A stretch of 64,000 bases of DNA, taken from the NCBI RefSeq assembly GCF_001597725.1, contig NZ_LUTR01000002.1, positions 248,001 to 312,000 on the forward strand, read 5' to 3'. Positions 29,062 through 37,799 of the stretch are shown one piece after another. Each line of letters opens with the position of its first letter. The stretch's first letter is position 1. Made by a program: the position numbers and the translations under genes. The notes beneath the pieces are model-generated. The model did not search any database, was not told where the DNA came from, and saw nothing but the letters and a program-made list of their open reading frames with translations. The DNA comes from Neptuniibacter marinus. Its GTDB lineage: Bacteria; Pseudomonadota; Gammaproteobacteria; Pseudomonadales; Balneatricaceae.

Positions 29062-29682
29062 CTAATCTATATTTTCCAATAAAGCTTCAAGGTGAGGCCA
29101 AACAGTCTCTAACAAGTAAGGCTGCCCTTTAGCATTAGGGTGAATGCCATCAGCCTGCATACGTTCTGGCACAAGCGCAACCTGCTCCATAAAAAAGGGA
29201 ACGAACACAGCGCCTGTCTCGTCTGCAATATCAGGATAGATCTCTCTAAACGCTTCCGTATATGCAGCACCATAATTAGCGGGTAGTTGAATACCCAACA
29301 GGACAACATCCGCTTCAGCATCTTCAACCATATCGATCAGCCGCAGTAGATTGTTACGAATAGCAAAAGGTGGTGTGCCCCTTAAGCCGTCATTACCGCC
29401 CAATTCAATAATAACAATATCTGCATCAATCTTTTGCAATAGCAATTTGAGACGCGCTATTCCATTTTGCGTAGTATCTCCACTAACACTGGCATTAATA
29501 ACATCTAATGCATAGCCTTCACGCTGTATACGTTGCTCTAAAAGATGCACCCAACCTTGTTCTGGTTTCATGTTGTGTGCAGAGGATAAACTATCCCCTA
29601 AAACAACAAGGGAACCTGCACTAGCCGGTAACGTCAAAGCAAAATGACCTAGAATGAAAAGTAGTGAAAGTAGAATTCGCAC
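29062..29682 (-). CDS. tesA: Periplasmic arylesterase / acyl-CoA thioesterase I (SGNH hydrolase)
   Basis: This 206-residue GDSL hydrolase is exported by the signal peptide MRILLSLLFILGHFALTLPA. SGNH blocks are all present: VVLGDSLSSAHN (Ser), INASVSGDTT (Gly), ELGGNDGLRG (Asn) and DGIHPNAKGQ (Asp and His). The start is GTG at 29682, supported by AGGTG five bases before it. The ybbA start is only 12 bases away on the other strand, the tesA/ybbA arrangement also known in E. coli but tighter here. Substrates of the family include lysophospholipids and acyl thioesters. Confidence 0.92.
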   Translation of the reverse strand: MRILLSLLFILGHFALTLPASAGSLVVLGDSLSSAHNMKPEQGWVHLLEQRIQREGYALDVINASVSGDTTQNGIARLKLLLQKIDADIVIIELGGNDGLRGTPPFAIRNNLLRLIDMVEDAEADVVLLGIQLPANYGAAYTEAFREIYPDIADETGAVFVPFFMEQVALVPERMQADGIHPNAKGQPYLLETVWPHLEALLENID

Positions 29683-29693
29683 AGGGACACCTA

Positions 29694-30383
29694 ATGAATC
29701 ACAAAAAAGACACAGTTATCAGTGCTCAGCATCTCGCAAAACAGTTTAAGACTCAAGCAGGGAATTTAGAGTTATTTAAAGATCTTAATCTCGACATTCA
29801 GCGAGGAGAAACGGTAGCTATTATTGGTCCATCAGGTACAGGAAAATCATCTTTGCTGGCTATCTTAGCGGGATTAGATCAGCCCAGCGCAGGCTCGATA
29901 CTGCTCAATGATACAAATCTAGAACATTTAAGCGACAAAGAGCGCGCCGAATTTCGTAACCAACATATTAGTTTTGTTTTCCAAGCCTTCCATCTACTAC
30001 CCGATTTAACTGCATTACAAAATGTCATGCTCCCATTACAGATACGCAACAGTAGAAATGCAGAACAGGAAGCTGCCCGTTGGTTAGAAAAAGTGGAATT
30101 AGGGGCTCGTCTACATCACAAACCCGCTGAGCTGTCCGGGGGTGAACAACAGCGCGTTGCTATTGCCCGTAGCTTTGCTACACAACCGACTCTATTATTT
30201 GCAGATGAGCCCACAGGCAACTTAGATGAGCAAACTGGAGAGCAAATTATCCAACAGCTATTCTCATTAAATACAGAACAAAATACGACGCTGATTTTAA
30301 TCACCCATGACCCCTCCCTCGCTAAACGTTGCCAACGGGCTTTACGATTACACAATGGCGAGCTAACTGAGATAAGTCTATGA
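29694..30383 (+). CDS. ybbA: ABC transporter ATP-binding protein (LolD/YbbA type)
   Basis: This 229-residue ABC ATPase has Walker A IIGPSGTGKSSLL near residue 44, the Q-loop VFQAFHLLPDLTA, the signature LSGGEQQRVAIAR near 140 and Walker B LLFADEPTGNLDE. ATG at 29694 with AGGG before it replaces an earlier in-frame ATG at 29664, which lies inside tesA. It overlaps ybbP by ATGA, so they form one transporter. The transported substrate of YbbA-YbbP is not known. Confidence 0.92.
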   Translation: MNHKKDTVISAQHLAKQFKTQAGNLELFKDLNLDIQRGETVAIIGPSGTGKSSLLAILAGLDQPSAGSILLNDTNLEHLSDKERAEFRNQHISFVFQAFHLLPDLTALQNVMLPLQIRNSRNAEQEAARWLEKVELGARLHHKPAELSGGEQQRVAIARSFATQPTLLFADEPTGNLDEQTGEQIIQQLFSLNTEQNTTLILITHDPSLAKRCQRALRLHNGELTEISL

Positions 30384-32872
30384 GTGCAACAACACCTATT
30401 AAATTAGCCGCCCAACAAAGTATAAGCTGTCTTAAACTCAGCGAATGGCGCTCCCTAATTATCGCATTAGTCTTAGCCATTACTATCGCAAGCCTAATGG
30501 CTGTTTTAGGCGAACGAATTGAACGGACATTACTACGCCAAGGTAGCGACATATTAGGCGCAGATCTCATTCTTAGTAGTAGTCGCGGGCTTACGGATAA
30601 CTCAGCGCTTGTCGCCGAAGAAATGGGAATAACGTCAAGTGAAGTCGTTCAACTCGGTACTATGGCCAGTAGCGGGGGAAACTTTTTATTAGTCACTATA
30701 CGCGCACTTCAAAGCACTTACCCCCGTGGCACAATCGTTCTAGACCCTCCCCTAGATAGCGAAATACCCAATCTAGGAGAGGCTTGGGCTGAGCAAAGTG
30801 CATTAGATCGGCTAAACCTTAAACTAGGCGATCAAGTCACTTTAGGGAGCACTGCTTTTACTATCAGCGCCGTTATTAAATCAGCGCCCGACCGCGGGCG
30901 AGGTTTTATTAGCTTTAACCCGCAATTAATCATTAACCGGCAACAATTAGAGCAAACAGGCTTACTTGGCCCCGGCGCTAGATTAAGATATAGCCAACTT
31001 TTCGCGGGTACACCTGAGCAGATTAGCGCGCTAGAACAAAGTTTAAAACAACATCTAAAAACCGGCGAGAAGCTCACCTCCATTGCATCGGAAGAGGGCC
31101 AGCAGAATAGCGCACTAAGCAAAGCATCCTCCTACCTACGACTCGGGGCTCTCTTTGCACTGCTGATCTCGGCAATGACCATTTTTCTCAGCCTTCGGCG
31201 CTTTACTCAGAGTCAATACAAACGTGCCGCATTACTAAAAACCTTAGGCGTAAGCGACCATCAAATACTGCTGCTGTATATCACACAGTTTATCTTCGCT
31301 TGGGCCTTATGCTCTATAGCGGGAGTCTCCCTTGCACTCCTATTAGAAAATCTAGGTCTGACCCTTTTACAAGGTGTTCTTCCTCAACCAGTTCCAGCAG
31401 CGTCCTCTTTTACCTATTTATCGGGCCCCTTGCTGGGGATAAGCATCTTGCTATGCTTAGGTCTGCCCTCCCTCTTTAAACTACAAAAAAGTAATCCACT
31501 GCAACTTATTCAAGATCAAACGGCCTCGCTTAGCTGGGGGAGCAAGCTGCCTTACCTGATCGCTATTGGCCTACTGATCATTTCGACCACTTGGTATCTC
31601 AACAATATTCTATTAACGATCAGCTTAATTCTTTGCTTGCTCCTAATTGGAGGGCTCCTTGGTAGCTTTGGTGCTTATGTCAGCAAACAGATTACCAAGA
31701 AATTGGCTCCTCACCATCCTATGGGGAATTTGCTTCTTAGCCGTGTGCAACAGCAGCAGCGCTGGTATAGGGTACAGATCCCCGTGATCTGTCTATTATT
31801 CTCCCTGCTGAGTATTAACCTTATCGCTTTAAACGATTTACTCAGTCGTTGGCAGGATCAACTGCCAGAAGACACCCCCAATCATTTTTTAATTAACATT
31901 CAGGAGTGGGAGAAGGACGACCTACAAGTATTGTTACAGCAAAATAAGATTGATAATCCGCTGTGGCCTATCTATCGCGGCCGTTTAAACAGTATTAATG
32001 ATCTGCCGCTGTCAGAAGCCCTAACAAAAAAACAGCAAGATCACCCCTCACTTAATCGCGAGCTCAATTTAACCTCTACCGCTACGATGCCCGCCCACAA
32101 CACCTTAATAAAAGGGCAATGGGACACCCAGACTAAAGCAGCTGAGACACAGGATACTCAACCAGCCTCTGTTTCCATAGAGGAGAAAATCGCCTCGGAG
32201 TTAGGACTAAAATTAGGTGATATTGTCGGTTTTAATATTGGGGGAATCGAACGTAAGGCTGAAGTCCAAAGCATACGTAGAGTTCAATGGGATTCATTCC
32301 AGCCCAACTTCTATTTTATCTTCTCTCCAGGGCTGCTAGAGGATCTATCCGCCAGCTATTTAACCAGTTTTCATTTAGACAAAGATAACGCTTCAGTTAG
32401 CCGACAGTTAATGGAAACCTTTCCAACCTTAACGCTAATTGATGTACGGCAAATACTGGAACAACTGCAACACCTGCTGACTCGGTTATCAATGCTATCA
32501 AGTTTATTAATGCTACTGACGACAAGTGCAGGACTCATACTACTGTATGTCACGCTTACCCAAGAGCTTGAACAACGCCGCTATGAAAATGCACTTTTAC
32601 AAACACTCGGTGCAAGCCAGCAGCAATGTAGGCAACTTGATCGTATGGAGATGGGATTAATTGGTTTAATTAGTGGATTTTTAGCGGTGGTTATTACCGA
32701 AGTCAGCTTATGGCCAATTCATCAACAACTCTTAAAACTTGATCCAGTCCTGCATCCTTACCTGTGGATAAGTTTACCTCTATTGAGCTGTGCACTATTT
32801 ATGCTGATTAGCAAACTGAGTCATCGTCAACAAAGCTTAGCCAAAAGTTACAACACTCTGATCAGCCGCTAA
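30380..32872 (+). CDS. ybbP: FtsX-like ABC transporter permease
   Basis: This 830-residue inner-membrane permease has one N-terminal helix, a large periplasmic domain (about 50-245) and then two FtsX-type blocks of helices (about 250-440 and 690-810) with a second periplasmic domain between. LKTLGVSDHQILLLYITQF near residue 285 and LLQTLGASQQQCRQLDRMEM near 735 are the paired FtsX/MacB cytoplasmic couplings. It is fused to ybbA by a 4-base overlap. Its length matches E. coli YbbP (804). A role in lipid or envelope export is suggested only by family. Confidence 0.9.
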   Translation: MSATTPIKLAAQQSISCLKLSEWRSLIIALVLAITIASLMAVLGERIERTLLRQGSDILGADLILSSSRGLTDNSALVAEEMGITSSEVVQLGTMASSGGNFLLVTIRALQSTYPRGTIVLDPPLDSEIPNLGEAWAEQSALDRLNLKLGDQVTLGSTAFTISAVIKSAPDRGRGFISFNPQLIINRQQLEQTGLLGPGARLRYSQLFAGTPEQISALEQSLKQHLKTGEKLTSIASEEGQQNSALSKASSYLRLGALFALLISAMTIFLSLRRFTQSQYKRAALLKTLGVSDHQILLLYITQFIFAWALCSIAGVSLALLLENLGLTLLQGVLPQPVPAASSFTYLSGPLLGISILLCLGLPSLFKLQKSNPLQLIQDQTASLSWGSKLPYLIAIGLLIISTTWYLNNILLTISLILCLLLIGGLLGSFGAYVSKQITKKLAPHHPMGNLLLSRVQQQQRWYRVQIPVICLLFSLLSINLIALNDLLSRWQDQLPEDTPNHFLINIQEWEKDDLQVLLQQNKIDNPLWPIYRGRLNSINDLPLSEALTKKQQDHPSLNRELNLTSTATMPAHNTLIKGQWDTQTKAAETQDTQPASVSIEEKIASELGLKLGDIVGFNIGGIERKAEVQSIRRVQWDSFQPNFYFIFSPGLLEDLSASYLTSFHLDKDNASVSRQLMETFPTLTLIDVRQILEQLQHLLTRLSMLSSLLMLLTTSAGLILLYVTLTQELEQRRYENALLQTLGASQQQCRQLDRMEMGLIGLISGFLAVVITEVSLWPIHQQLLKLDPVLHPYLWISLPLLSCALFMLISKLSHRQQSLAKSYNTLISR

Positions 32873-32881
32873 GTCAGTAAC

Positions 32882-32939
32882 CTGTTAGTTTTTATAACAG
32901 CCCCACAGTTCAAATACCTAACTATTTGAACTGTGGGGC
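32882..32939. repeat. Two adjacent hairpins, one with a perfect 17-bp stem
   Basis: CTGTTA (32882-32887) pairs with TAACAG (32895-32900), and a 17-base stem from 32900-32916 (GCCCCACAGTTCAAATA) pairs perfectly with 32923-32939 around the 6-base loop CCTAAC. The structure lies between the convergent ybbP and DUF748 genes. The stem is exceptionally long and no T-run follows on either strand. Confidence 0.7.
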
Positions 32940-32953
32940 GCTTACTCTAAGCT

Positions 32954-35803
32954 TTATAATCCTAAAGTTACTTGTGGCTTCTCTTTAGTTTGCAGATCAA
33001 CTTTAGGGTAACAGCTAAATAATCGCTCTATATCAACCCCCTGTTTATCTGAAAGCTCGCTCTTAACCGCATCGCTACGCTCCTGCGCTAAAGCTTGCAA
33101 AGCGGGTTCTAACTCAAGTAACAAGATCTCCTCATCTACAGGCTTATCCCGTTCTTTATTCTCAGCCTGTAACTGCTCCCATATTGCAGGCTTATCCGCA
33201 ATAACAGCTAAACCGCAAATATTCATACGCATCCCTTTACGCTCATTCATCATCTCAGCCAATTTAGCCATATAAAGTTTTGATTCGGATGATAGCGTCG
33301 TTTGCGCAGGGGAGAAAAAGACAGGCTGCAGCTTAATAAATGAACCTTTATCTTGAGCATCCATCACCATCTGGCTAATAGAAATCAACGCGCCAAAAGG
33401 TTGAAGTGCTTTAGTTAGATAACCCATAGCTGCATTTTTAAGCCCTTTTCCTGCCAGCTTATTAATAACCGTCTGATAACCAAATTTAGGATCATCCAAC
33501 GAGCCATCTAAAGGTATTTGTAGATCAATATTATTATCATTATCTTGAAGAATCATGATGGCGGTGCCTAAAGGCATAGATACTTTTTTATCGAACTCTC
33601 CGCTACGTTTATTGTTACGTGCTTCCACCTCAAGCTTGTTTAGACGAATATCTGAATCTCCATCTAACTTCCGATCTTTAATTGAGCCTTTAGTGGTCAA
33701 TGTTAGTTGACCACTTTGTAAATAATAACCGGTATATTCTAACGAATAAGGGCTAACTTCTGGTAACTCAAGCCCTTTAATCACCGCATCCCAATGACCA
33801 CCGTAATTGCCACTAAAGAGCTCCATCGCCCCTTTTGCAGTAATCGTAGAAAACTTGCTTTTGGCTGCTAACTCAAAGCTTGTTTCACCTTTAGACCCTG
33901 TATCTAAAGACCGCAGATTAATTTTGCTAATATCAAGTTTTGTTTTAAAAGCGGGTTTTACACCCTGATCGACAACACTGACCTGATTATTGCCGGAGAG
34001 TAATACTTGATTAAGTTTAACGCGGAAAGGTTTTCCACCCGCTGCTGTACTTTTAGACTCGGAATCCCCTTTGCTTGATGGGACATGAGCCAACAACCAA
34101 TCTAGATCCGACAAGCTACGCGTAGACGTTAAATGTAAGCGGGTTTGACTATCATTTAAAAGGAGCTGATTAATACTAAGGGTCTGTAATTGGTTTAGCT
34201 GGATTTTTTTCGCACGAATACCCTTCCACTGAGTGAACCCCCCTCCATCCCCAGCCACTTTTAACTGTTCAGTGTTCAGTTCAGCTAATGTCATCTGATC
34301 TAAACCCTGTAAAGAAGCTGACGCCAGAGTTAACCCTTTTACTGAAACAAGCGAGTCACCGGATACTGATAGGTCAACATCTGTTACATCCAGTTTAGGT
34401 ACAGATAGTTGCAACTCAGGTAAGTTTGCAGCTTCAGATCCAAGTTTATGCTGCAATGATGCCGATGCTAGCGCAAAACCTTTAATAGAGATCAAAGCAT
34501 CTGCCGCAGATAAACCAACATCCGTTAAATTTAAGCTGGGTAAAGACACTTTCCAAACATCCATATCTGCTGTTTCAGCACTGGCAGCAAGATCTAGAGC
34601 ATCGATATTGACAGCCAGATCCGCTTGCGAAAGCTTTAATTTGCTCAGGTTAAGGACTAAATCAGAGACTCTAAGTTGTTTTAAATTTTGTGCTTCAGCA
34701 CTGGCATTTAGGGTCAGTGCATCGATATCGACGGCCTGATCCGCTTGTGAAAGCTTTAATTTACTCAGATTAAGGGCTAAATCAGAGACGTTAAGTTGCT
34801 TTAAACCTTGTAGGTTAATCGCTGAATTTAACTGCAGGTCATCTAATGACAACTGACTTCCAGCCTGAGTTAAATTTACCCCTTTAAGTGCTAGTTTTCC
34901 CTTAGTATTTAAGGACTTTAATTCGCTTTTGAGTAACGCCAGATTAACACTACCGCTCCACGCTAAACTTTGTTCATTGATCTTTAAATCGTCTTGCTCA
35001 AAGGCGAGATTACGTACACGTATAGAACCATTCTGTACAACATTAGTTAAATGGCTGCCTATATTACTCTGCGCTTTAATATTTAAATCAAGGTCTATAT
35101 GGGCACGAAGTGTCGGTAAAAAGCCCCCTGTAACACTGTGCAATGGGAAGTTTTCTAATTTAACTTTAAGCTCTGAGCTCTTCTCTTCAGGTAAAGGTAA
35201 AGAACTAGAAGAGAGGGTTATTGGTGCATTGTTTAACTTACCATCTAGATCAATAGAAACGAGCTGATTCTGATCCCATAGATAAAAGTCAGCAACACGG
35301 CCCGTCTTTAATTGCAACTGATGTTTCTGACCTGCTATATCAGCAGACCATTTAATATCAGTTAAGCGTAATTCAGCTAAACCAAAGCTCCAATTAGATG
35401 GTTCATCATCGGTTTCCTCTTCAGGCTCTGCAGGACTATCGCTCTTCGTTAATCCATTCAGATCAATAGGGCCCAACCACAGACTTTCACCCTGCTCACG
35501 AAGACCTAGATTAATACCCATTAGCTCAACAGCAGTTAATACTATCTTTTCATCTTTTAATTGCGAGTAATCTAAATCAACGCTGAGCTGATCAACCACT
35601 AACGCCGGTTTATCTGGCGTTGACGCTTTAAGTCCATCAATAAGGATATGACCGGTAAACCAGTTAACTTTAATTGCCTTTAATTCCGCTTGCTCTGCGC
35701 CATTATTTAACAACCAAACAACAACCTGATCTCTAACAAGATAAGGCACACTGTGAAACAGTAAAGCAAGAGTAACAATGGAGATAAGAAAGAAACGCAA
35801 CAT
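32954..35803 (-). CDS. AsmA/DUF748-like envelope protein with internal repeats
   Basis: This 949-residue protein is anchored by an N-terminal helix (residues 3-20) with the rest in the periplasm. The first part resembles AsmA-like proteins (NWFTGHILIDGLKAS), with many short beta-type repeats of the pattern LxLxxLxLS. Residues about 330-410 carry a 40-residue near-exact duplication. The C-terminal third has the DUF748 pattern, including LDGSLDDPKFGYQTVINKLA and a final OmpA-like region. AsmA-like proteins are now linked to phospholipid transport between membranes; a similar role is inferred. It is transcribed alone. Confidence 0.8.
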   Translation of the reverse strand: MLRFFLISIVTLALLFHSVPYLVRDQVVVWLLNNGAEQAELKAIKVNWFTGHILIDGLKASTPDKPALVVDQLSVDLDYSQLKDEKIVLTAVELMGINLGLREQGESLWLGPIDLNGLTKSDSPAEPEEETDDEPSNWSFGLAELRLTDIKWSADIAGQKHQLQLKTGRVADFYLWDQNQLVSIDLDGKLNNAPITLSSSSLPLPEEKSSELKVKLENFPLHSVTGGFLPTLRAHIDLDLNIKAQSNIGSHLTNVVQNGSIRVRNLAFEQDDLKINEQSLAWSGSVNLALLKSELKSLNTKGKLALKGVNLTQAGSQLSLDDLQLNSAINLQGLKQLNVSDLALNLSKLKLSQADQAVDIDALTLNASAEAQNLKQLRVSDLVLNLSKLKLSQADLAVNIDALDLAASAETADMDVWKVSLPSLNLTDVGLSAADALISIKGFALASASLQHKLGSEAANLPELQLSVPKLDVTDVDLSVSGDSLVSVKGLTLASASLQGLDQMTLAELNTEQLKVAGDGGGFTQWKGIRAKKIQLNQLQTLSINQLLLNDSQTRLHLTSTRSLSDLDWLLAHVPSSKGDSESKSTAAGGKPFRVKLNQVLLSGNNQVSVVDQGVKPAFKTKLDISKINLRSLDTGSKGETSFELAAKSKFSTITAKGAMELFSGNYGGHWDAVIKGLELPEVSPYSLEYTGYYLQSGQLTLTTKGSIKDRKLDGDSDIRLNKLEVEARNNKRSGEFDKKVSMPLGTAIMILQDNDNNIDLQIPLDGSLDDPKFGYQTVINKLAGKGLKNAAMGYLTKALQPFGALISISQMVMDAQDKGSFIKLQPVFFSPAQTTLSSESKLYMAKLAEMMNERKGMRMNICGLAVIADKPAIWEQLQAENKERDKPVDEEILLLELEPALQALAQERSDAVKSELSDKQGVDIERLFSCYPKVDLQTKEKPQVTLGL
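34574..34813. repeat. 120-bp tandem duplication inside the DUF748-like gene
   Basis: Positions 34574-34693 and 34694-34813 are two near-identical units with an exact 120-base period, each starting TTCAGCACTGGCA. In the protein this repeats the 40-residue pattern VSDLxLNLSKLKLSQADxAV. More diverged copies follow on both sides. Confidence 0.85.
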
Positions 35804-36084
35804 AATTATTTTTCACTCATTAATCTAACGCTAGTCTATTCATCATAATAGAATTTTATGAATAGGAGCCTAACGTTCTATAAAAAAATCAATATATTAA
35901 TCACTAAAAGATCAGATCTTGTCGGCTAACGCAAAAAACCACATAAAAAGCAATGATATAGCACCACTATTAAGTGCTAATACACCAATATAAATAACCT
36001 ATTAAATTTTAAACAATCCTGTTAAAATCCCGCGCAATTGGCGAATCTACTATAGACCACCAAGACAGTTCTATGCACATTAAC

Positions 36085-36177
36085 ACGGTTTTAGCCGTTC
36101 TCTACACCCTGCCAAAAAGAAGCTCTTAAGGGCTCAGGCTTAACATGGGTTGAAGTCATCTCTATTGATTTACTTCA
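36085..36177 (+). promoter_or_regulatory. Structured leader of the 40-residue membrane protein gene
   Basis: Three small hairpins follow each other upstream of 36223: ACGG (36085-36088) with CCGT (36095-36098); AGCTC (36121-36125) with GGGCT (36130-36134), loop TTAA; and TGAAGT (36151-36156) with ACTTCA (36172-36177). A -10-like TACTAT is at 36048. A TAGCAC/GTGCTA stem lies further up near 35962. I cannot match it to a known riboswitch. This is the only structured part of the 419-base gap 35804-36222; the rest is AT-rich without a gene. Confidence 0.4.
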
Positions 36178-36222
36178 CAGAACAGGCTGGCATCGTTATA
36201 TCTTTAATTAGGGGTGACTATC

Positions 36223-36345
36223 ATGGCAGAACATAACGAAGATTTCCGCGACTCCTCTGGCTTCTCTTGGATCATTATTAACTTAATAGCTATGGCTTGG
36301 ATTACTATGCCAGCAAGTATAGCTATTAGCCGAATGACGTTCTAA
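36223..36345 (+). CDS. Small membrane protein of 40 residues, unknown function
   Basis: This 41-codon ORF begins MAEHNEDFRDSSGFSWIIIN, has a charged, hydrophilic N-terminus of about 14 residues, one membrane helix (about 15-36, with prolines near the end) and finishes SRMTF. AGGGGTGA stands 6 bases before the ATG. It is below usual length limits. A perfect 13-bp hairpin closes it. I know no family with certainty. A second membrane gene lies 267 bases downstream on the same strand; whether they work together is not known. Confidence 0.6.
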   Translation: MAEHNEDFRDSSGFSWIIINLIAMAWITMPASIAISRMTF

Positions 36346-36371
36346 GTATTATAAGCAACTGATAAAAAAGC

Positions 36372-36409
36372 ATTAGGCTGTTTTTAACTCACTAAGAAAA
36401 CAGCCTAAT
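36372..36409 (+). terminator. Perfect 13-bp hairpin after the 40-residue gene
   Basis: ATTAGGCTGTTTT (36372-36384) pairs with AAAACAGCCTAAT (36397-36409) across a 12-base loop, 26 bases after the stop codon. No T-run follows, so its termination role is unproven. The remaining gap to 36612 shows no gene. Confidence 0.5.
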
Positions 36410-36612
36410 ATTCCCGCCCCCGCTTATACATCTCTCTATGCGCCACAGCTATCTGCATATCCTTAGTATCTCAACACGAAAAGAGACGGATAGTTTGCTT
36501 AAAAGCAGCTAACAGTAAGTCCTATTTAACCTCACCGTAATAAAACCTTAATATCATCTGTAACTGGTTTTTCGACCTTAACTATAGATTGACCCGAATA
36601 CTTTGGAGTCCC

Positions 36613-36903
36613 ATGGAAAATATAACCCCTATTGCCATTTTACTGAGTTACTGGCTGACCATTGGCCTATTGGCAAAATGGTGCGTAAAAAAAGAACAAC
36701 CAATTTACGTTGCTTTTGCTATAGGAGCGATTACCTGCGTTATTAGTGCGGGTCTAGTCTTGGGCATATCAAGCATCTATCACGAAAAACTGATGCTGAT
36801 AAATAACAGCCTAGCAATGACCCTATTTCTTTTTGCAGGACTTGCGATTATGGGTGGTTGGCGCTGTACCGATAGAGTAAAAAAGGCAAGCCGATCAGAA
36901 TAA
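36613..36903 (+). CDS. Small three-helix membrane protein, unknown function
   Basis: This 96-residue protein has three hydrophobic segments, roughly residues 4-22 (PIAILLSYWLTIGLLAKW), 30-52 (YVAFAIGAITCVISAGLVLG) and 66-84 (LAMTLFLFAGLAIMGGWR), and a basic C-terminus CTDRVKKASRSE. ATG at 36613 is chosen because TTGGAG lies before it; a TTG/ATG further up gives a less natural start. Nothing in it points to a function. It is convergent with rpiA and shares the terminator region. Confidence 0.65.
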   Translation: MENITPIAILLSYWLTIGLLAKWCVKKEQPIYVAFAIGAITCVISAGLVLGISSIYHEKLMLINNSLAMTLFLFAGLAIMGGWRCTDRVKKASRSE

Positions 36904-36914
36904 GTTATCCATAA

Positions 36915-36941
36915 CAAAAAGCCCCGCAGATGCGAGGCTTT
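36915..36941 (-). terminator. Terminator of rpiA
   Basis: On the minus strand AAAGCCTCGCA (36931-36941) pairs with TGCGGGGCTTT (36918-36928) with one wobble and a 2-base loop, followed by TTTTTG. It may also serve the + strand gene ending at 36903. Confidence 0.85.
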
Positions 36942-36965
36942 GAGCGATATAAGAGTGCCAGCGAG

Positions 36966-37637
36966 TTATAGAGTAATTGTCTCTACACCCGTCTCTGTGC
37001 CCATCAAGACGACATCAGCACCACGATTCGCAAACAACCCGTTGGTCACTACGCCAACAATGTTATTTAGCTGCGTCTCGAGTTCTTTGGCATGCATAAT
37101 TTCCATATCATGGACATCCAAAATCAAGTTGCCATTATCAGTAACAAAACCTTCCCGCCACTCAGGCATACCATCTAATTTCACGATTTCACGTGCCACA
37201 TAAGAACGCGCCATAGGGATCACTTCTACCGGCAACGGAAAAGCACCGAGCACTCCCACCTTCTTAGTACCATCCACAATACAAACAAACTCTTTCGCCA
37301 CAGCAGCAACAATCTTCTCGCGAGTTAATGCGCCACCACCACCTTTAACAAGGTTTAAACCGGAGTCAAATTCATCCGCCCCATCAACATAAACGTCCAT
37401 TTCAGAAACAGAATTAAGATCAAACACCTCAATACCATGTCCTTTTAGGCGTTCAGCAGTCGCTTCTGAGCTTGCAACAGCGCCATCAAACATATGCTTT
37501 ATCTCTGCCAACGCATCAATAAAGAAATTTGCAGTAGAGCCTGTACCTACACCAACAATACTCTCTTTGCTTAGTTTAGGTTTGATGTATTCTACAGCAG
37601 CATCGGCAACTGCTTTTTTCATCTCATCCTGCGTCAT
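36966..37637 (-). CDS. rpiA: Ribose-5-phosphate isomerase A
   Basis: This pentose-phosphate enzyme interconverts ribose 5-phosphate and ribulose 5-phosphate. The 223-residue protein begins [18 protein letters not shown] and has [16 protein letters not shown] near residue 28, [20 protein letters not shown] near 85 and [17 protein letters not shown] near 115. ATG at 37637 has AGGTG in front and matches the known family start; a GTG three codons earlier is rejected. It is divergent from ilvA, the same pairing as in pseudomonads. Confidence 0.96.
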   Translation of the reverse strand: MTQDEMKKAVADAAVEYIKPKLSKESIVGVGTGSTANFFIDALAEIKHMFDGAVASSEATAERLKGHGIEVFDLNSVSEMDVYVDGADEFDSGLNLVKGGGGALTREKIVAAVAKEFVCIVDGTKKVGVLGAFPLPVEVIPMARSYVAREIVKLDGMPEWREGFVTDNGNLILDVHDMEIMHAKELETQLNNIVGVVTNGLFANRGADVVLMGTETGVETITL

Positions 37638-37799
37638 GATTGGCACCTGTGCTTAACGGGCAGTTAAAACACCCGTATTTGCTAATAAATGTTAATTTCT
37701 GCGTAAATTATACGCTGCATCGCCTCCATCGTGTAGACGCAATACCGCTTTGCCTTTACCATTTCTACCCTATTTGGTTTTTCAGATGAAGTTATCCCT

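Noticed and set aside
36074-36130. 18-codon frame in the structured leader
   Set aside because: ATG without ribosome site; could be chance, and no support for a leader peptide such as repeated codons.
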